This document shows, piece by piece, positions 45,826-55,373 of a stretch of DNA of 64,000 nt. The notes under the pieces were generated by a model. That model was not told the DNA's origin. It saw only the letters and a list, made by a program, of their open reading frames with translations, and searched no databases. Numbering within the stretch: the first letter of the stretch is position 1; every line of letters begins with the position of its first letter. The translations under genes were made by a program, and so were the position numbers. Source of the DNA: Butyrivibrio sp. MC2013 (GTDB lineage Bacteria; Bacillota; Clostridia; Lachnospirales; Lachnospiraceae); NCBI RefSeq assembly GCF_000424585.1, contig NZ_AUKE01000004.1, positions 1-64,000 of the forward strand. Direction: 5' to 3'.

Positions 45826-47142
45826 TCAGAAATCCTCTTCGCACTTTATTTTGTCTTCAACACTGATATCCTTGCCCATTTGAACCTCAATAGCTACTAT
45901 CTTGGTATCAGCTATAAGTGTATGGCGCTGGCCCTTTTTCATCTCTATCACATCTCCTGGCCCCACAGGGGTCTTGACACCGTCCACCACTGCAGTACCC
46001 TTGCCGGATACTATTGTCCATACTTCATCCCTGTGCTCATGGGCATGATAGTTCATCCTGTGTCCGGGGCGAAGTGTCACCTTGATGGTCAGGCTGGTAT
46101 CCTCTACATCCACAGCCTTAAAGGATCCCCAGGATTTCTCAGAGAACATGATCTGCTGATTGATACTGTCCACTATAGGCTTGATATAGGATGACTGCTC
46201 CTTGTCAGAAACAAGGACACCTTCAGGAGATGCAGCCACAACCATATCCTTAAGGCCCATGCATACCACAGGTACATCCATCTCATTGATCACATGGACA
46301 TTGGAGCATTTATCATTGAGGACCACCTTGCCGATAGAGGAATCCTCCATAGCCTCGGTCAGTGTATTCCAGGTACCCAGATCCTTCCAGACACCGGAGA
46401 ATCTCACCACTCTGATATCAGACTCCTTCTCTACAACAGCATAATCAAAGCTGATCTTTTCCAGAGATTTATACTTATTGTATAGCTCCTTGTAATCTGT
46501 AAAGTCTATAAGCTCATGTGCCCTGCCCAGTATATAGGACAGCCTGCAGGCAAAGACGCCTCCATTCCAAAGCGCACCTTTCTGAATATATCCCTTGGCA
46601 GTCTCAGCATCAGGCTTTTCCTTGAAAGTAGATACCCTGCTGATCTTATCCTTGGACTCAGGGATGATATAGCCGTATTTCTCACTGGGATAAGTGGGCT
46701 CTATTCCCATCAGGGTAAGTCCTCCCTCTCTCTCCTCAGCAATACCAAACATCTCATTTAATACTCTGAAGTAGTCATCATCCACGTAAGGATCCACAGG
46801 GCAAATGACTACGCCTTCATCCTCTCCCACCTGCTGTACATCCTTAAGATATGCTGCAGCAAGGGCGATAGCGGGAAAAGTGTCCCTCCTGGCAGGTTCT
46901 ACAGATATACCTACCCTCTCGCCTATCTGGTTGTGGATGGCAGATACCTGGCTCTTGGATGTAGCCACAGTTATGGCTGCATCGGGATCTATAGCCAGGA
47001 TCCGGTTATACATGCGCTGGACCATAGATTCATAGGAGCCGTCATCTTTCTTGAATATCTTGATGAACTGCTTGGAGCGCACATCATTACTCAGGGGCCA
47101 GAGTCTTTTACCTGAACCTCCTGATAGTAAAATTATGTTCAT
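45826..47142 (-). CDS. manC: Mannose-1-phosphate guanylyltransferase, with C-terminal isomerase-type cupin
   Basis: The 438-residue protein begins NIILLSGGSGKRLWPLSND, the pyrophosphorylase loop of the ManC/AlgA family. Typical later blocks are FKEKPDAETAKGYIQKGALW and GVWKDLGTWNTLTEAM. The last 110 residues form a cupin like the phosphomannose isomerase part (KSWGSFKAVDVEDTSLTIKV, GHRMNYHAHEHRDEVWTIV). It makes GDP-mannose for surface polysaccharide or glycoproteins. It lies downstream of the UDP-sugar dehydrogenase gene on the same strand, separated by truncated repeat copy D. Confidence 0.88.
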   Translation of the reverse strand: MNIILLSGGSGKRLWPLSNDVRSKQFIKIFKKDDGSYESMVQRMYNRILAIDPDAAITVATSKSQVSAIHNQIGERVGISVEPARRDTFPAIALAAAYLKDVQQVGEDEGVVICPVDPYVDDDYFRVLNEMFGIAEEREGGLTLMGIEPTYPSEKYGYIIPESKDKISRVSTFKEKPDAETAKGYIQKGALWNGGVFACRLSYILGRAHELIDFTDYKELYNKYKSLEKISFDYAVVEKESDIRVVRFSGVWKDLGTWNTLTEAMEDSSIGKVVLNDKCSNVHVINEMDVPVVCMGLKDMVVAASPEGVLVSDKEQSSYIKPIVDSINQQIMFSEKSWGSFKAVDVEDTSLTIKVTLRPGHRMNYHAHEHRDEVWTIVSGKGTAVVDGVKTPVGPGDVIEMKKGQRHTLIADTKIVAIEVQMGKDISVEDKIKCEEDF

Positions 47143-47156
47143 GAACAGAACCTTTC

Positions 47157-47199
47157 GTTAAACTCGCAAACGCTTCGCTTTTTGCTCGTTATAAAATCA
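47157..47199 (+). repeat. Structured dispersed repeat, copy D (left end only)
   Basis: The 43 bases match the left end of copies A and C up to TTATAAAATCA, then break off. It lies between manC and ugd. The last three bases supply the TGA stop codon of the ugd gene on the other strand. Confidence 0.78.
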
Positions 47200-48453
47200 G
47201 TTATCGTGGAAGAGATCCTTGGTATATACCTTATCCTTCCATGCATCCAGATCCTCTGAGTATCTGTTAGCAATGATAACATCAGCTTTTTCAGCAAAAT
47301 CCTTCAGATCATTAACTACAGTGCTGCCAAAGAATGTGGAGCCATCTGTAAGAGTGGGTTCATATACAATACAGGATACGCCCTTAGCCTTTACCCTCTT
47401 CATGATGCCCTGGATAGAGGACTGGCGGAAGTTATCGGAATTGGCCTTCATGGTAAGGCGGTATACACCGATGGTAACGCTCTTCTCGTGGTCAGGCTCA
47501 TAGCCTGTCTCGTCAGAATAGGTATAGTAGCCTGCTTTCTTCAGCACCTGATCAGCAATGAAATCTTTTCTGGTACGGTTGGACTCTACAATAGCCTCAA
47601 TAAGATTCTCGGGCACATCCTGATAATTGGCCAGGAGCTGCTTGGTATCCTTGGGCAGGCAGTATCCGCCATAGCCAAAGGAAGGATTATTATAGAATCT
47701 GCCAATTCTGGGATCCAGACATACACCCTTGATGATATCCTGGGTATTCAGTCCCTTCATCTCAGCATAGGTATCCAGCTCGTTGAAATATGATACTCTG
47801 AGAGCAAGGTAGGTATTGGCAAAAAGCTTAACAGCCTCAGCTTCTGTAAAGCCCATGAACAATACGTCTATATCTTCCTTTTCAGCACCCTCCTTAAGAA
47901 GCTCTGCAAATGTATGAGCTGCTGCTGTGAGCTTATCATCCTCAGGATCAGTGCTGACAATGATACGGCTGGGATAGAGATTGTCATAGAGTGCCTTGGA
48001 CTCTCTCAGAAACTCAGGGCTAAAGATCAGATTACGTACATTCTTGGCTTCTCTGATATGTCCAGTATATCCTACAGGGATAGTAGACTTGATGACCATA
48101 ACTGCTTCGGGATTGACCATGCTTACCAGATCGATAACAGCTTCAACTGCTGATGTGTCAAAGAAGTTCTTGGCAGCATCATAATTAGTGGGAGTTGCGA
48201 TAATGACAATATCAGCCTCTTTATATGCAGCCTCCCCGTCTGTAGTTGCAGTGAGCCTAAGCTCTTTTTCTTTAAAAAACTTCTCAATATACTCATCCTG
48301 GATAGGGGAGATCCTGTTATTGATCTTCTCTACCTTCTCAGGGATAATATCCACCGCTGTAACATCGTGATTTTGGGATAACAGAGTTGCCAGGGATAAT
48401 CCCACATATCCCGTACCCGCAACAGCTATTTTCAGATCCTTAAACTCTCTCAT
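47197..48453 (-). CDS. ugd: UDP-glucose/nucleotide-sugar dehydrogenase
   Basis: A 418-residue protein with the Rossmann opening [20 protein letters not shown], and the dehydrogenase blocks [54 protein letters not shown]. The catalytic Cys lies in [19 protein letters not shown] near 260. It oxidises UDP-glucose (or a related UDP-sugar) to the uronic acid with two NAD. It overlaps the VanZ gene by 4 bases and precedes manC, a pairing expected for exopolysaccharide precursor supply. Its final codon is provided by a repeat copy, so the extreme C-terminus may be recently changed. Confidence 0.92.
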   Translation of the reverse strand: MREFKDLKIAVAGTGYVGLSLATLLSQNHDVTAVDIIPEKVEKINNRISPIQDEYIEKFFKEKELRLTATTDGEAAYKEADIVIIATPTNYDAAKNFFDTSAVEAVIDLVSMVNPEAVMVIKSTIPVGYTGHIREAKNVRNLIFSPEFLRESKALYDNLYPSRIIVSTDPEDDKLTAAAHTFAELLKEGAEKEDIDVLFMGFTEAEAVKLFANTYLALRVSYFNELDTYAEMKGLNTQDIIKGVCLDPRIGRFYNNPSFGYGGYCLPKDTKQLLANYQDVPENLIEAIVESNRTRKDFIADQVLKKAGYYTYSDETGYEPDHEKSVTIGVYRLTMKANSDNFRQSSIQGIMKRVKAKGVSCIVYEPTLTDGSTFFGSTVVNDLKDFAEKADVIIANRYSEDLDAWKDKVYTKDLFHDN

Positions 48454-48959
48454 TCCTCAACACTCCTCCTAAGAAATATTATTGAACAAAGCTTATATAT
48501 ACCTTTTATGATAAGTGCAATAATAAGCACAATGGTGATAGAAACAAAATACCCCATAGCATCTCTTATGATATCAGCAAAATCAAATTCTCTCCCGGGC
48601 ACAAAGCGCTTATGGAGCTGATCCAAAAAAGAGATGTAGAAACATATAAGAACAGCCAGATAGGACCTGAGAAAGATCCTGACTTTTTTGCCCGGCGCAG
48701 TGAGCACCAAAGTCTCTACGATGACGCCAAAGGCAAAACCCTGATATACATGTATGAGCTTTCTGGGATTATTGAGCTTGAGCATCACCCAGTATTGATT
48801 CTCATGCCAGGGAAAAAACTCTGAAAAAGCTCTCGCACCGGCGTTACTAAGCCACAATGTCTGCTCCCTGGTCTGCCTGGTCAGATAAATGATGATCAAT
48901 ATCCCAAGAAAGAGCAAAAATATTGAAAAATAAAAAATAAACTTTCTTAACTTACGCAA
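48450..48959 (-). CDS. VanZ-like membrane protein
   Basis: The start is probably the TTG at 48959, which has GGAG seven bases before it, giving [20 protein letters not shown]; the ATG at 48986 lies within the kinase gene without a ribosome site. It has four membrane helices and the VanZ-type order: [57 protein letters not shown], and [20 protein letters not shown], the last being the RxFDxxDxxxNxxG-like signature. Function of the family is not settled beyond a link with glycopeptide tolerance. It overlaps ugd by 4 bases. Confidence 0.8.
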   Translation of the reverse strand: MRKLRKFIFYFSIFLLFLGILIIIYLTRQTREQTLWLSNAGARAFSEFFPWHENQYWVMLKLNNPRKLIHVYQGFAFGVIVETLVLTAPGKKVRIFLRSYLAVLICFYISFLDQLHKRFVPGREFDFADIIRDAMGYFVSITIVLIIALIIKGIYKLCSIIFLRRSVEE

Positions 48960-48961
48960 TT

Positions 48962-49846
48962 CTACTTCTCCATAGCAGGAAGGCATACATAAAAGCTGCT
49001 ACCTTCTCCAACCTTGCTTTCACACCATATAGTTCCGTTATGCATGGAGACTATTTCTCTGGCAATGGCAAGACCAAGACCGCTCCCTTTAGTGCCTGTA
49101 GGAGTCCTGGCATCAGAGACCATATAGGTTCTCTCAAATATGTCCTCCAAGGCGCCTTCCGGTATACCTATGCCGCTGTCAGTCACAGCAAAAATCACAG
49201 CATTCTTGCCTATTATACCATCATTAAAGCCATAGGTACACGATTTATTATCGGCAGCGCCAAGGAGCGAGAGCCTGATCATGGCATCATCTTCGGAATA
49301 TTTACCGGCATTTGTAAATAGATTGTCCAGAACTCTGGTCATAAGTCCGGGATCGATATTCACATATGCAGCGTAGCCCTCATCTATATCCAGCTCCAAC
49401 TTTTTATGAGCATACTTGGAATCGGATTCAATGCTGTAATAATACTCCTCAAGAAACTGGTCAATTGGCACCTTCTGAAGTTTTGGCTCATATCGTCCAT
49501 TTTCAAGGCCGGCCAGATAATAGAGATTATCCACAAGAGATTCCATAGCCAGGGTCCTGGAATCCATAATATGGAGCAGACGCTCCATTTCTTCCCACAA
49601 GCCATACTGTTCCGAACCAGATGAAGCTTTACCCTTAGCTATTCCACGCTTCATAAACTCACTCTCCATCAGCTCCACACAGCTCCTGATAGCTGTAAGG
49701 GGAGCCCTGAGGTCATGAGATATGTTCTCTATCATCATGGTCCTGTGACTTTCTTCTTCCACCAGCTTCTTATTAGCTTCTATAAGTCTGGCAGAAAGTT
49801 CTTCTATAGTACTCTTACTAACATCAGGACTTGTAAACTTCTTCAT
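48962..49846 (-). CDS. Soluble sensor histidine kinase
   Basis: The 294-residue protein has no membrane helix and no recognisable sensor domain. It starts with a short coiled stretch (STIEELSARLIEANKKLVEE), then the phosphoacceptor region IENISHDLRAPLTAIRSCVE with His44. The ATPase has N box RVLDNLFTNAGKYSED, G1 VTDSGIGIPEGALEDIF and G2 TGTKGSGLGLAIAREI. It would read an intracellular or partner-delivered signal. The nearest response regulator, an OmpR type, is 4.8 kb upstream in the RiPP region. It is the first gene of a kinase, VanZ, ugd, manC set. Confidence 0.9.
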   Translation of the reverse strand: MKKFTSPDVSKSTIEELSARLIEANKKLVEEESHRTMMIENISHDLRAPLTAIRSCVELMESEFMKRGIAKGKASSGSEQYGLWEEMERLLHIMDSRTLAMESLVDNLYYLAGLENGRYEPKLQKVPIDQFLEEYYYSIESDSKYAHKKLELDIDEGYAAYVNIDPGLMTRVLDNLFTNAGKYSEDDAMIRLSLLGAADNKSCTYGFNDGIIGKNAVIFAVTDSGIGIPEGALEDIFERTYMVSDARTPTGTKGSGLGLAIAREIVSMHNGTIWCESKVGEGSSFYVCLPAMEK

Positions 49847-50082
49847 AGCTTTAGCCTTTCCAATGAAGGTTATTTTAGACTAGGACAAGTAATCACCAAA
49901 TCACAACACCATCATACATTATAGCGCAATACTCTTCCTTCCGACCTATAAATATTCACAGATTATATATTGTTTTTACAAATAAAATCTAACAATCTTG
50001 TTATATTTATTCACTTTCAACAACAACTTGCTATAATCAGAATATGAGAAAAAACACTCGATACCAAGAGGAGGAAAATGAA

Positions 50083-50241
50083 ATGAAGAAATGGGAAACA
50101 CCTGAAGTACAGTTCTGCACAATTGAGAGCACAAGCTGCCATAGAGAGCGTCCTGTAGAGGATCAGCCTGTAGAAGTAGAGCCTATCATCCCTGCATGCA
50201 ATCCCACAGATTATGCATCAGGAATCGGTGCAGAAGTTTAA
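50083..50241 (+). CDS. RiPP precursor peptide 2, lasso-like leader
   Basis: Fifty-two residues from the ATG at 50083, chosen because GAGGAGG stands eight bases before it. The first 18 residues (MKKWETPEVQFCTIESTS) resemble the leader of the peptide at 58630: both have MKxWxTPEV then IExTxCH. By analogy with lasso leaders, Trp4, Pro7 and Val9 fit the YxxPxL-type recognition site for PqqD and Thr17 the conserved -2 Thr. The putative core then starts with Cys, has Glu and Asp at positions 8 and 9, and runs 34 residues to the stop. A promoter-like TTCACT, 16-base spacer, TATAAT lies upstream. It is 7 kb from the processing genes. Confidence 0.68.
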   Translation: MKKWETPEVQFCTIESTSCHRERPVEDQPVEVEPIIPACNPTDYASGIGAEV

Positions 50242-50263
50242 TCTTCTGAAGTAAGGTTGACTT

Positions 50264-50302
50264 AAGCCGTGAAAACAAATTCGTTTTCACGGCTTATTTT
50301 TT
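50264..50302 (+). terminator. Terminator of precursor peptide 2
   Basis: AAGCCGTGAAAAC and GTTTTCACGGCTT form a 13-base stem with a six-base loop, followed by a run of T. Confidence 0.88.
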
Positions 50303-50316
50303 TATATGATGAAAAG

Positions 50317-50345
50317 GTTAAACTCGCAAACGCTTCGCTTTTTGC
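50317..50345 (+). repeat. Structured dispersed repeat, copy E (29-bp left-end fragment)
   Basis: GTTAAACTCGCAAACGCTTC and the following nine bases are identical to the left end of the other copies. The match stops at TTTTTGC, where unrelated sequence begins. Confidence 0.68.
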
Positions 50346-50402
50346 CAGCTTCTTGGAGTTGATAAGAGGCCCAATGATGGCTTATGTGCATTCCATATGT
50401 AA

Positions 50403-50435
50403 AAGCTGCAGAAAACTTTATGATTTTCTGCAGCT
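50403..50435 (-). terminator. Terminator of the repeat-adhesin gene
   Basis: AAGCTGCAGAAAA and TTTTCTGCAGCTT make a perfect stem with a seven-base loop. On the minus strand it is followed by TTT and comes 35 bases after the adhesin stop. Confidence 0.75.
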
Positions 50436-50469
50436 TATTATCTAAATAAATATCTATTAGGTTCTTAAA

Positions 50470-53400
50470 TTATTTAGTTTTCTTCCTGATGAGAAGAAAA
50501 GCTATTCCTAACGCAGCAATAACTATTACCGTAAGGCTTGCCAGCAGGCTGAAATTATCACCTGTATTCCTGCCTCTTACTCCAAGAACCTCTCCGTCTT
50601 CTGCACTTCTGAATATTCCAAGAACTGCAGGTCCATCAGTGGCACCAAGAACTGTGATGCCGGGCCTCTCTGAAGGGATAGTCGGAGGTGTTACAGGCGG
50701 ATCAACAGGAGGATTGACAGGGGGATTTACAGGCACTGTCTTCTTCACCCAGATAGCATAGAGATCATTCTCTGTCAGATTATCCAGGAGGATATCACCC
50801 TTATATGCTATACCTGATCTGTCGGGCTTTGTATTCCACTCTACAAATGTATATCCGGGATACTTGAAGCCAAGCTTACCTACTGTGCTAATGGTAACTG
50901 TCTTATTATTGGCCAGGTCAACCGTATGAGTCTTACCGCTGCCATTATTTGCATGATAGGTCAGAGATGTGGGAAGGCCAGCATCTGCATACATAGCATA
51001 GAGCCTGATATTGCTTCCGTCATTGTAATTCTCTTTTACAAATTCAACCTTATCATTTGCAAAGTAACTCTTGCCGCTTCCATCAGCAGCTGTATTCCAT
51101 CCTGTGAAGCCGACTTTGCCTGCAGGAGGAGTGAGCACGCTTCCATCCTTTACATCTGCAGCGGAACCTTCAGCATAAAGAACAGTATCCGATACGTTAC
51201 CCATACCACCATTGGGATCATAGATCACCATATGGTTCTCTTTATTGATGTAATAAGGGAAAAGCTCCTTATCCTCATAAAGCCTGGTATTAAAGTTATA
51301 GATGATATAGTTACCGTCTGCATCCTTCTCGGTCCAGCCCACAAAGCTGTATCCTGAAGGAATAGTTATAGCTTCCTGTGCAGATTCTTCTAATGCTGAG
51401 AAACTCTTTTCACCGTTATTTACCGAAGGAAGCCTTCCGCTTTCAAATGCTTCACCATAAGGTACATCATAGCTGTAATAATCAGAGTCATCTTCCATAG
51501 CTACATGAGCTATCAGCTTACATTGTTTCAGACCTTCCCACTTTGCAAATGCCAGAACATTATTGGCAGGCATATTATAATCAAAGTCAAAGGGCACTTT
51601 ACAAGTCTTGTCCTTATACCATCCTGTGAATTCATAGTGAACAGGTACCTCAGCAGGATGGGATACTTCAAAGTCATATGCATCAGCTGCTTTAAGAGCA
51701 CTCAGGATATTATCCTCATACTTTACAGGTACTACCAGCTCCTCGCCATTGTAATTGTAGTATACAAAGTCGTAAGAGAGTCTCTTATAACGAACTGCAA
51801 GGACCTGACCTGTCTTGCCATGATTAAGTCTGGTATTTGCTGTAGCAGATTTCCAATCAGCATTTTCAAACTTATCATCAAAGCCATTCTTATCTATGAA
51901 TGCATAATCATATAGAGCAAATCCAGTAAACTTATCAGTGAGATCAAAAGTATTCTTTTTACCAATGTTGAAGGTCTGGAATACATCCCAGTCTCCATCA
52001 AGGTTCTCTGTGTAGAATCTAACTTCGCACTCAGCAGCTCTCTGATTCCAATATACAGGAAGCAGCTGCTGACCATCTCCCTTACTGTATTCCTGATCCA
52101 ATATGAAATCATCGAAAAGGAATGCATCCAGATAATTCAGAATCCTACCAACTTTATAACTATTAGGCTTCGCTTCTGTAAAAGTACAGAACTGGAATGC
52201 TGTGGATCCCGGCCAGTTATAGCCATACTTAGAGAGCTTTTGTCCATAGAGACCAGTGAAATAGCCGTTCTCACCTATTGTGTAATAATCTTTATATACA
52301 TACTTAGTATCTGTACCATAGTCTACATATTTGAATGCTACCGTCATGTAATCTCTGTCGTAGCATACATTTATAACAGATGTTCCGTCTGCCTTAGCAG
52401 TGGTATCACTTGCCATATCACCCTGGATACCCACATGTCCAAAATGGAAGCCGTGATAATCCAACTCTTTGTCAGCTTCTTCAATACTGATCTCAGAACC
52501 GGTAAGCGCATACCTTGTAACAGACTCCTTGTAATCATAAGTCCTGTCAGTCTCTTCCAGATCCTTATCATCATCTATATTCTGCTGCCAATATACAACT
52601 GTATACTTCACCAGAACCGGCTTCCACTTAGCATATACAGTGGTATCAGCTGTCAGTGCCTTGCCAAACTCAAAGGCAGCTCCGCCTTCAGTAACAGTCC
52701 ACTCTACAAACTCATAGCCCTGGCGAACAGGAGTTTTTCCGGGCTTAACTGTCACATCTCCAACAGCTACAAACATAGGCTCTGTATAGCTGCCCTCTTC
52801 TCCGGCATCAAAATACAGATAATGTCCCATACCTACATTAGGATAAAGTCTGATATCTCTATCAGCAATAGTTACTTCATTTACCTTCTTGGTAAGATCT
52901 GTATCAAGGCACCAGCCTACCAGGCCCTCAACAGAGCTCATGATCACGTTCACATCTGACGTACTGATCACATCACCCTTCTTACCTTCTTTGGTAACAA
53001 GTACTCTGTTGTACTCGCCGTTATCATCTGCTCTGTCCATGAAGAACACATAATGAACTTCTGCATATACGGCATATACATTTACTGTGCCTCCTGCTGT
53101 TACTCCTGTGATCTGCTGATCAAAGGTAAAGCTCTCAGTTGCAGTATCAGCCTTTGCAGTTCCGGCCCATCCAAGGAACTTGTATCCTTCAATCTCATCT
53201 ACTACTGGCTCATATAGCATTTCAAGAGTAGTTCCTGCTCCCTCACCTTCTACAGGAGCTTTCAGTGTCTGTGAAGACAGAAGCTTACTGCCTTCTGCGT
53301 TATAGAAATTGTATGTAAGAAGATAGTACTCATTGCCCTCCTCATCAGTCACGATATCGGGAGCGGCAATAACATATATGGAGAAGTCTGTGGCATTATT

Positions 53401-54381
53401 TACTTCAATATATCCGTCATTGGATGACTCTGCAAGCTTGGTAGCCTCAGAATTCTCATCCTTCATGTGATATATTTCCAGGCTGTCACCTGAAAGATCA
53501 ACATTGGAGAACTCCACGCTGATGGGAAGTCTGGGCTGAAGATCCTCAGTGATATCATTTACATAGAAGCTGATATCAAAAGCAAGGATATCAGACTGCG
53601 CTACTTCTGTTCCTGTCATAGCATCGTTGACATTGTCTACAACGCAGGCTGCGCTTACAGGATTGATCACCACCTTGACTCCTGCAGGAAAAGCGCCCTG
53701 GGGTGCCTTGATGGAGATACCAGTGCTGCCCACAGTCTGAGTGCCAAAATCCACAGCAGGGAAAGAAGCTGTATCTGCAGCCATAGGAGCAAAATTTGCA
53801 GTAAATACAATATTATCGCTAACATTTGCATAATCTGCAGGATTCAGATAAGGCTCAGTGGAAACACACTCTTCATTAACCGTCCAGTTGCTAAAGCTGT
53901 ATCCCTCGCCTGCAACAGCAGTGCTTCCCTGATATGAAGCATTGCTACTATCTGTACATTCACTTGTAAGAGATACGCTTCCGCCCTCTCCTGCCAGATA
54001 TGTAACAGTGATCAGATTGCTGACGCTATCATCTGCGGTCTCTGTAGCAGCTTCTCCGGAAGGCTCACCTGCAAGGACTTCTACTGCTTCATCTGCAGCT
54101 ATAGAAGAATCTCCGACAGTATCCTCATAAGCTATGTTCTCAGTCATCAACTCTGCCTGGGCCTCTGCTGAAACTTCTGATTCAGCTTCGCTTTCAGTAG
54201 CAGGATCTACTGCTGCTTCAAGCTCCTGATCTATTGTCTGAACCTCATCTGACGCCTGTGCATAATCGGCAAGATCGCTGATCTCATCAGCCGTAGCCAC
54301 AAGAAAACTATGGCTGAATGTGGCAAATGCAATAAGCACTGCCATGCACGCAGCAAGGAATCCCCAGATTCTTTTTTTCAT
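50470..54381 (-). CDS. Cell-wall-anchored InlB/Listeria-Bacteroides repeat adhesin
   Basis: A 1303-residue protein with a signal peptide (residues 1-32, MKKRIWGFLAACMAVLIAFA), an Ala/Glu-rich stretch, then many InlB B-type repeats. They are recognised by GYEFVEWTVTEGG, YAKWKPV, FTGWYKDKTCKVPFDFDYNM and GFTGWNTAADGSGKSYF. A Pro-rich stalk (NPPVNPPVDPPVTPP) precedes VLGVRGRNTGDN, a hydrophobic helix and a basic RKKTK tail. This tail is laid out like a sortase signal, with RNTGD in place of LPxTG. It would be covalently or membrane anchored at the surface and bind host or plant polymers. It is transcribed alone and separates the RiPP genes from the kinase. Confidence 0.82.
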   Translation of the reverse strand: MKKRIWGFLAACMAVLIAFATFSHSFLVATADEISDLADYAQASDEVQTIDQELEAAVDPATESEAESEVSAEAQAELMTENIAYEDTVGDSSIAADEAVEVLAGEPSGEAATETADDSVSNLITVTYLAGEGGSVSLTSECTDSSNASYQGSTAVAGEGYSFSNWTVNEECVSTEPYLNPADYANVSDNIVFTANFAPMAADTASFPAVDFGTQTVGSTGISIKAPQGAFPAGVKVVINPVSAACVVDNVNDAMTGTEVAQSDILAFDISFYVNDITEDLQPRLPISVEFSNVDLSGDSLEIYHMKDENSEATKLAESSNDGYIEVNNATDFSIYVIAAPDIVTDEEGNEYYLLTYNFYNAEGSKLLSSQTLKAPVEGEGAGTTLEMLYEPVVDEIEGYKFLGWAGTAKADTATESFTFDQQITGVTAGGTVNVYAVYAEVHYVFFMDRADDNGEYNRVLVTKEGKKGDVISTSDVNVIMSSVEGLVGWCLDTDLTKKVNEVTIADRDIRLYPNVGMGHYLYFDAGEEGSYTEPMFVAVGDVTVKPGKTPVRQGYEFVEWTVTEGGAAFEFGKALTADTTVYAKWKPVLVKYTVVYWQQNIDDDKDLEETDRTYDYKESVTRYALTGSEISIEEADKELDYHGFHFGHVGIQGDMASDTTAKADGTSVINVCYDRDYMTVAFKYVDYGTDTKYVYKDYYTIGENGYFTGLYGQKLSKYGYNWPGSTAFQFCTFTEAKPNSYKVGRILNYLDAFLFDDFILDQEYSKGDGQQLLPVYWNQRAAECEVRFYTENLDGDWDVFQTFNIGKKNTFDLTDKFTGFALYDYAFIDKNGFDDKFENADWKSATANTRLNHGKTGQVLAVRYKRLSYDFVYYNYNGEELVVPVKYEDNILSALKAADAYDFEVSHPAEVPVHYEFTGWYKDKTCKVPFDFDYNMPANNVLAFAKWEGLKQCKLIAHVAMEDDSDYYSYDVPYGEAFESGRLPSVNNGEKSFSALEESAQEAITIPSGYSFVGWTEKDADGNYIIYNFNTRLYEDKELFPYYINKENHMVIYDPNGGMGNVSDTVLYAEGSAADVKDGSVLTPPAGKVGFTGWNTAADGSGKSYFANDKVEFVKENYNDGSNIRLYAMYADAGLPTSLTYHANNGSGKTHTVDLANNKTVTISTVGKLGFKYPGYTFVEWNTKPDRSGIAYKGDILLDNLTENDLYAIWVKKTVPVNPPVNPPVDPPVTPPTIPSERPGITVLGATDGPAVLGIFRSAEDGEVLGVRGRNTGDNFSLLASLTVIVIAALGIAFLLIRKKTK

Positions 54382-54575
54382 TGTAACGCCTCCAATAAAA
54401 CTTTGTTTAATGCCTACAAACCTATAATTCTAATAACTTCAACATAATATGATAAATATCATCATAAAAACAATCAGATTTATAAGTCCACATGAGTTTT
54501 GTCATAATCTTGCATTTTTTTGGCATATTTTGGCATCTATATATTAATAGAAGATTCTCATCCAAAACCAAGTAT

Positions 54576-54619
54576 AAAAAAACCGCCTTGACCCTTATAA
54601 ACAAAGGGCCAAACGGTTT
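54576..54619 (-). terminator. Terminator after the response regulator gene
   Basis: On the minus strand AAACCG and CGGTTT flank an inner stem GGCCCTTTG/AAGGGTC, followed by TTTTTT. It separates the response regulator from the adhesin gene. The rest of the 282-base gap is A/T-rich with no feature I can name. Confidence 0.75.
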
Positions 54620-54663
54620 CATGATATAAAAATAATAAATTATCGTTATTTAGTTAAAACAGA

Positions 54664-55356
54664 TCACCTGCTAACAAATCTATAGCCGTATCCCCATACA
54701 GTCTCAATAAGATTGTCCATCCCGGTATATTCCGTAAGCTTCTTCCTAAGGCGGGATACATTAACAGTGACAGACCTGCGATCAGCTTCACTATAGCTCC
54801 CCCAGATACTAATACCGATATCCTCAAAGGTCACTTCGCGGCCGGCATTATCAACCAGATATCTCAGCACCTCATACTCCTTACCGGAGAGAGGTATCTC
54901 CTCTCCAAAAGCTGTAACTGTATGAGTCACTGTCTGGATGGTAAGGGGCGATATCTCAATAGTATTGGACTCATGTCTGACCTGGCCTGCCACAGCACGG
55001 TTACGCCTGATGTTGGCTACTATCCTCATATATACTTCCCTGATATTATAGGGTTTTTCTATATAATCATCACAGCCTGCCATAAAGCCCTCTTCCTTGG
55101 CCTCTTCAGAAACTTTGCCTGACAGGAAGAGTATGGGAGCATTGGTAAAGCCCCTAAGATCCCTGCAAAGCTCGTATCCATCCATCCCCGGCATCATAAC
55201 ATCCAGCAGGATACAATCCGGATTAAAATTACGAGCAGTCCTGCTTGCAGTAAGGGGGTCGCTGCAGATCATAACCGAGCAGTCATTATTCTCAAAGAAC
55301 TTCTTGTTGATGCTCAGGACTTCTTTATCGTCATCCACCATAAGTATTTTGTACAT
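54664..55356 (-). CDS. OmpR-family response regulator of the RiPP operon
   Basis: The start at 55356 (MYKILMVDDDKEVLS) has GAGG six bases before it. The receiver domain shows acidic Asp8-10, phosphoacceptor Asp52 in DCILLDVMMPGMDGYE and Lys in ILFLSGKVSEEA. A winged-helix DNA-binding domain follows (SGKEYEVLRYLVDNAGREVT, VSRLRKKLTEYTGMD, VWGYGYRFVSR). It lies 17 bases after the B2 protease gene and should be co-transcribed with it. It may be partnered with the soluble kinase at 48962-49846, since no other kinase is in the window. Confidence 0.92.
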   Translation of the reverse strand: MYKILMVDDDKEVLSINKKFFENNDCSVMICSDPLTASRTARNFNPDCILLDVMMPGMDGYELCRDLRGFTNAPILFLSGKVSEEAKEEGFMAGCDDYIEKPYNIREVYMRIVANIRRNRAVAGQVRHESNTIEISPLTIQTVTHTVTAFGEEIPLSGKEYEVLRYLVDNAGREVTFEDIGISIWGSYSEADRRSVTVNVSRLRKKLTEYTGMDNLIETVWGYGYRFVSR

Positions 55357-55373
55357 ATGCAGCCTCACACGTA

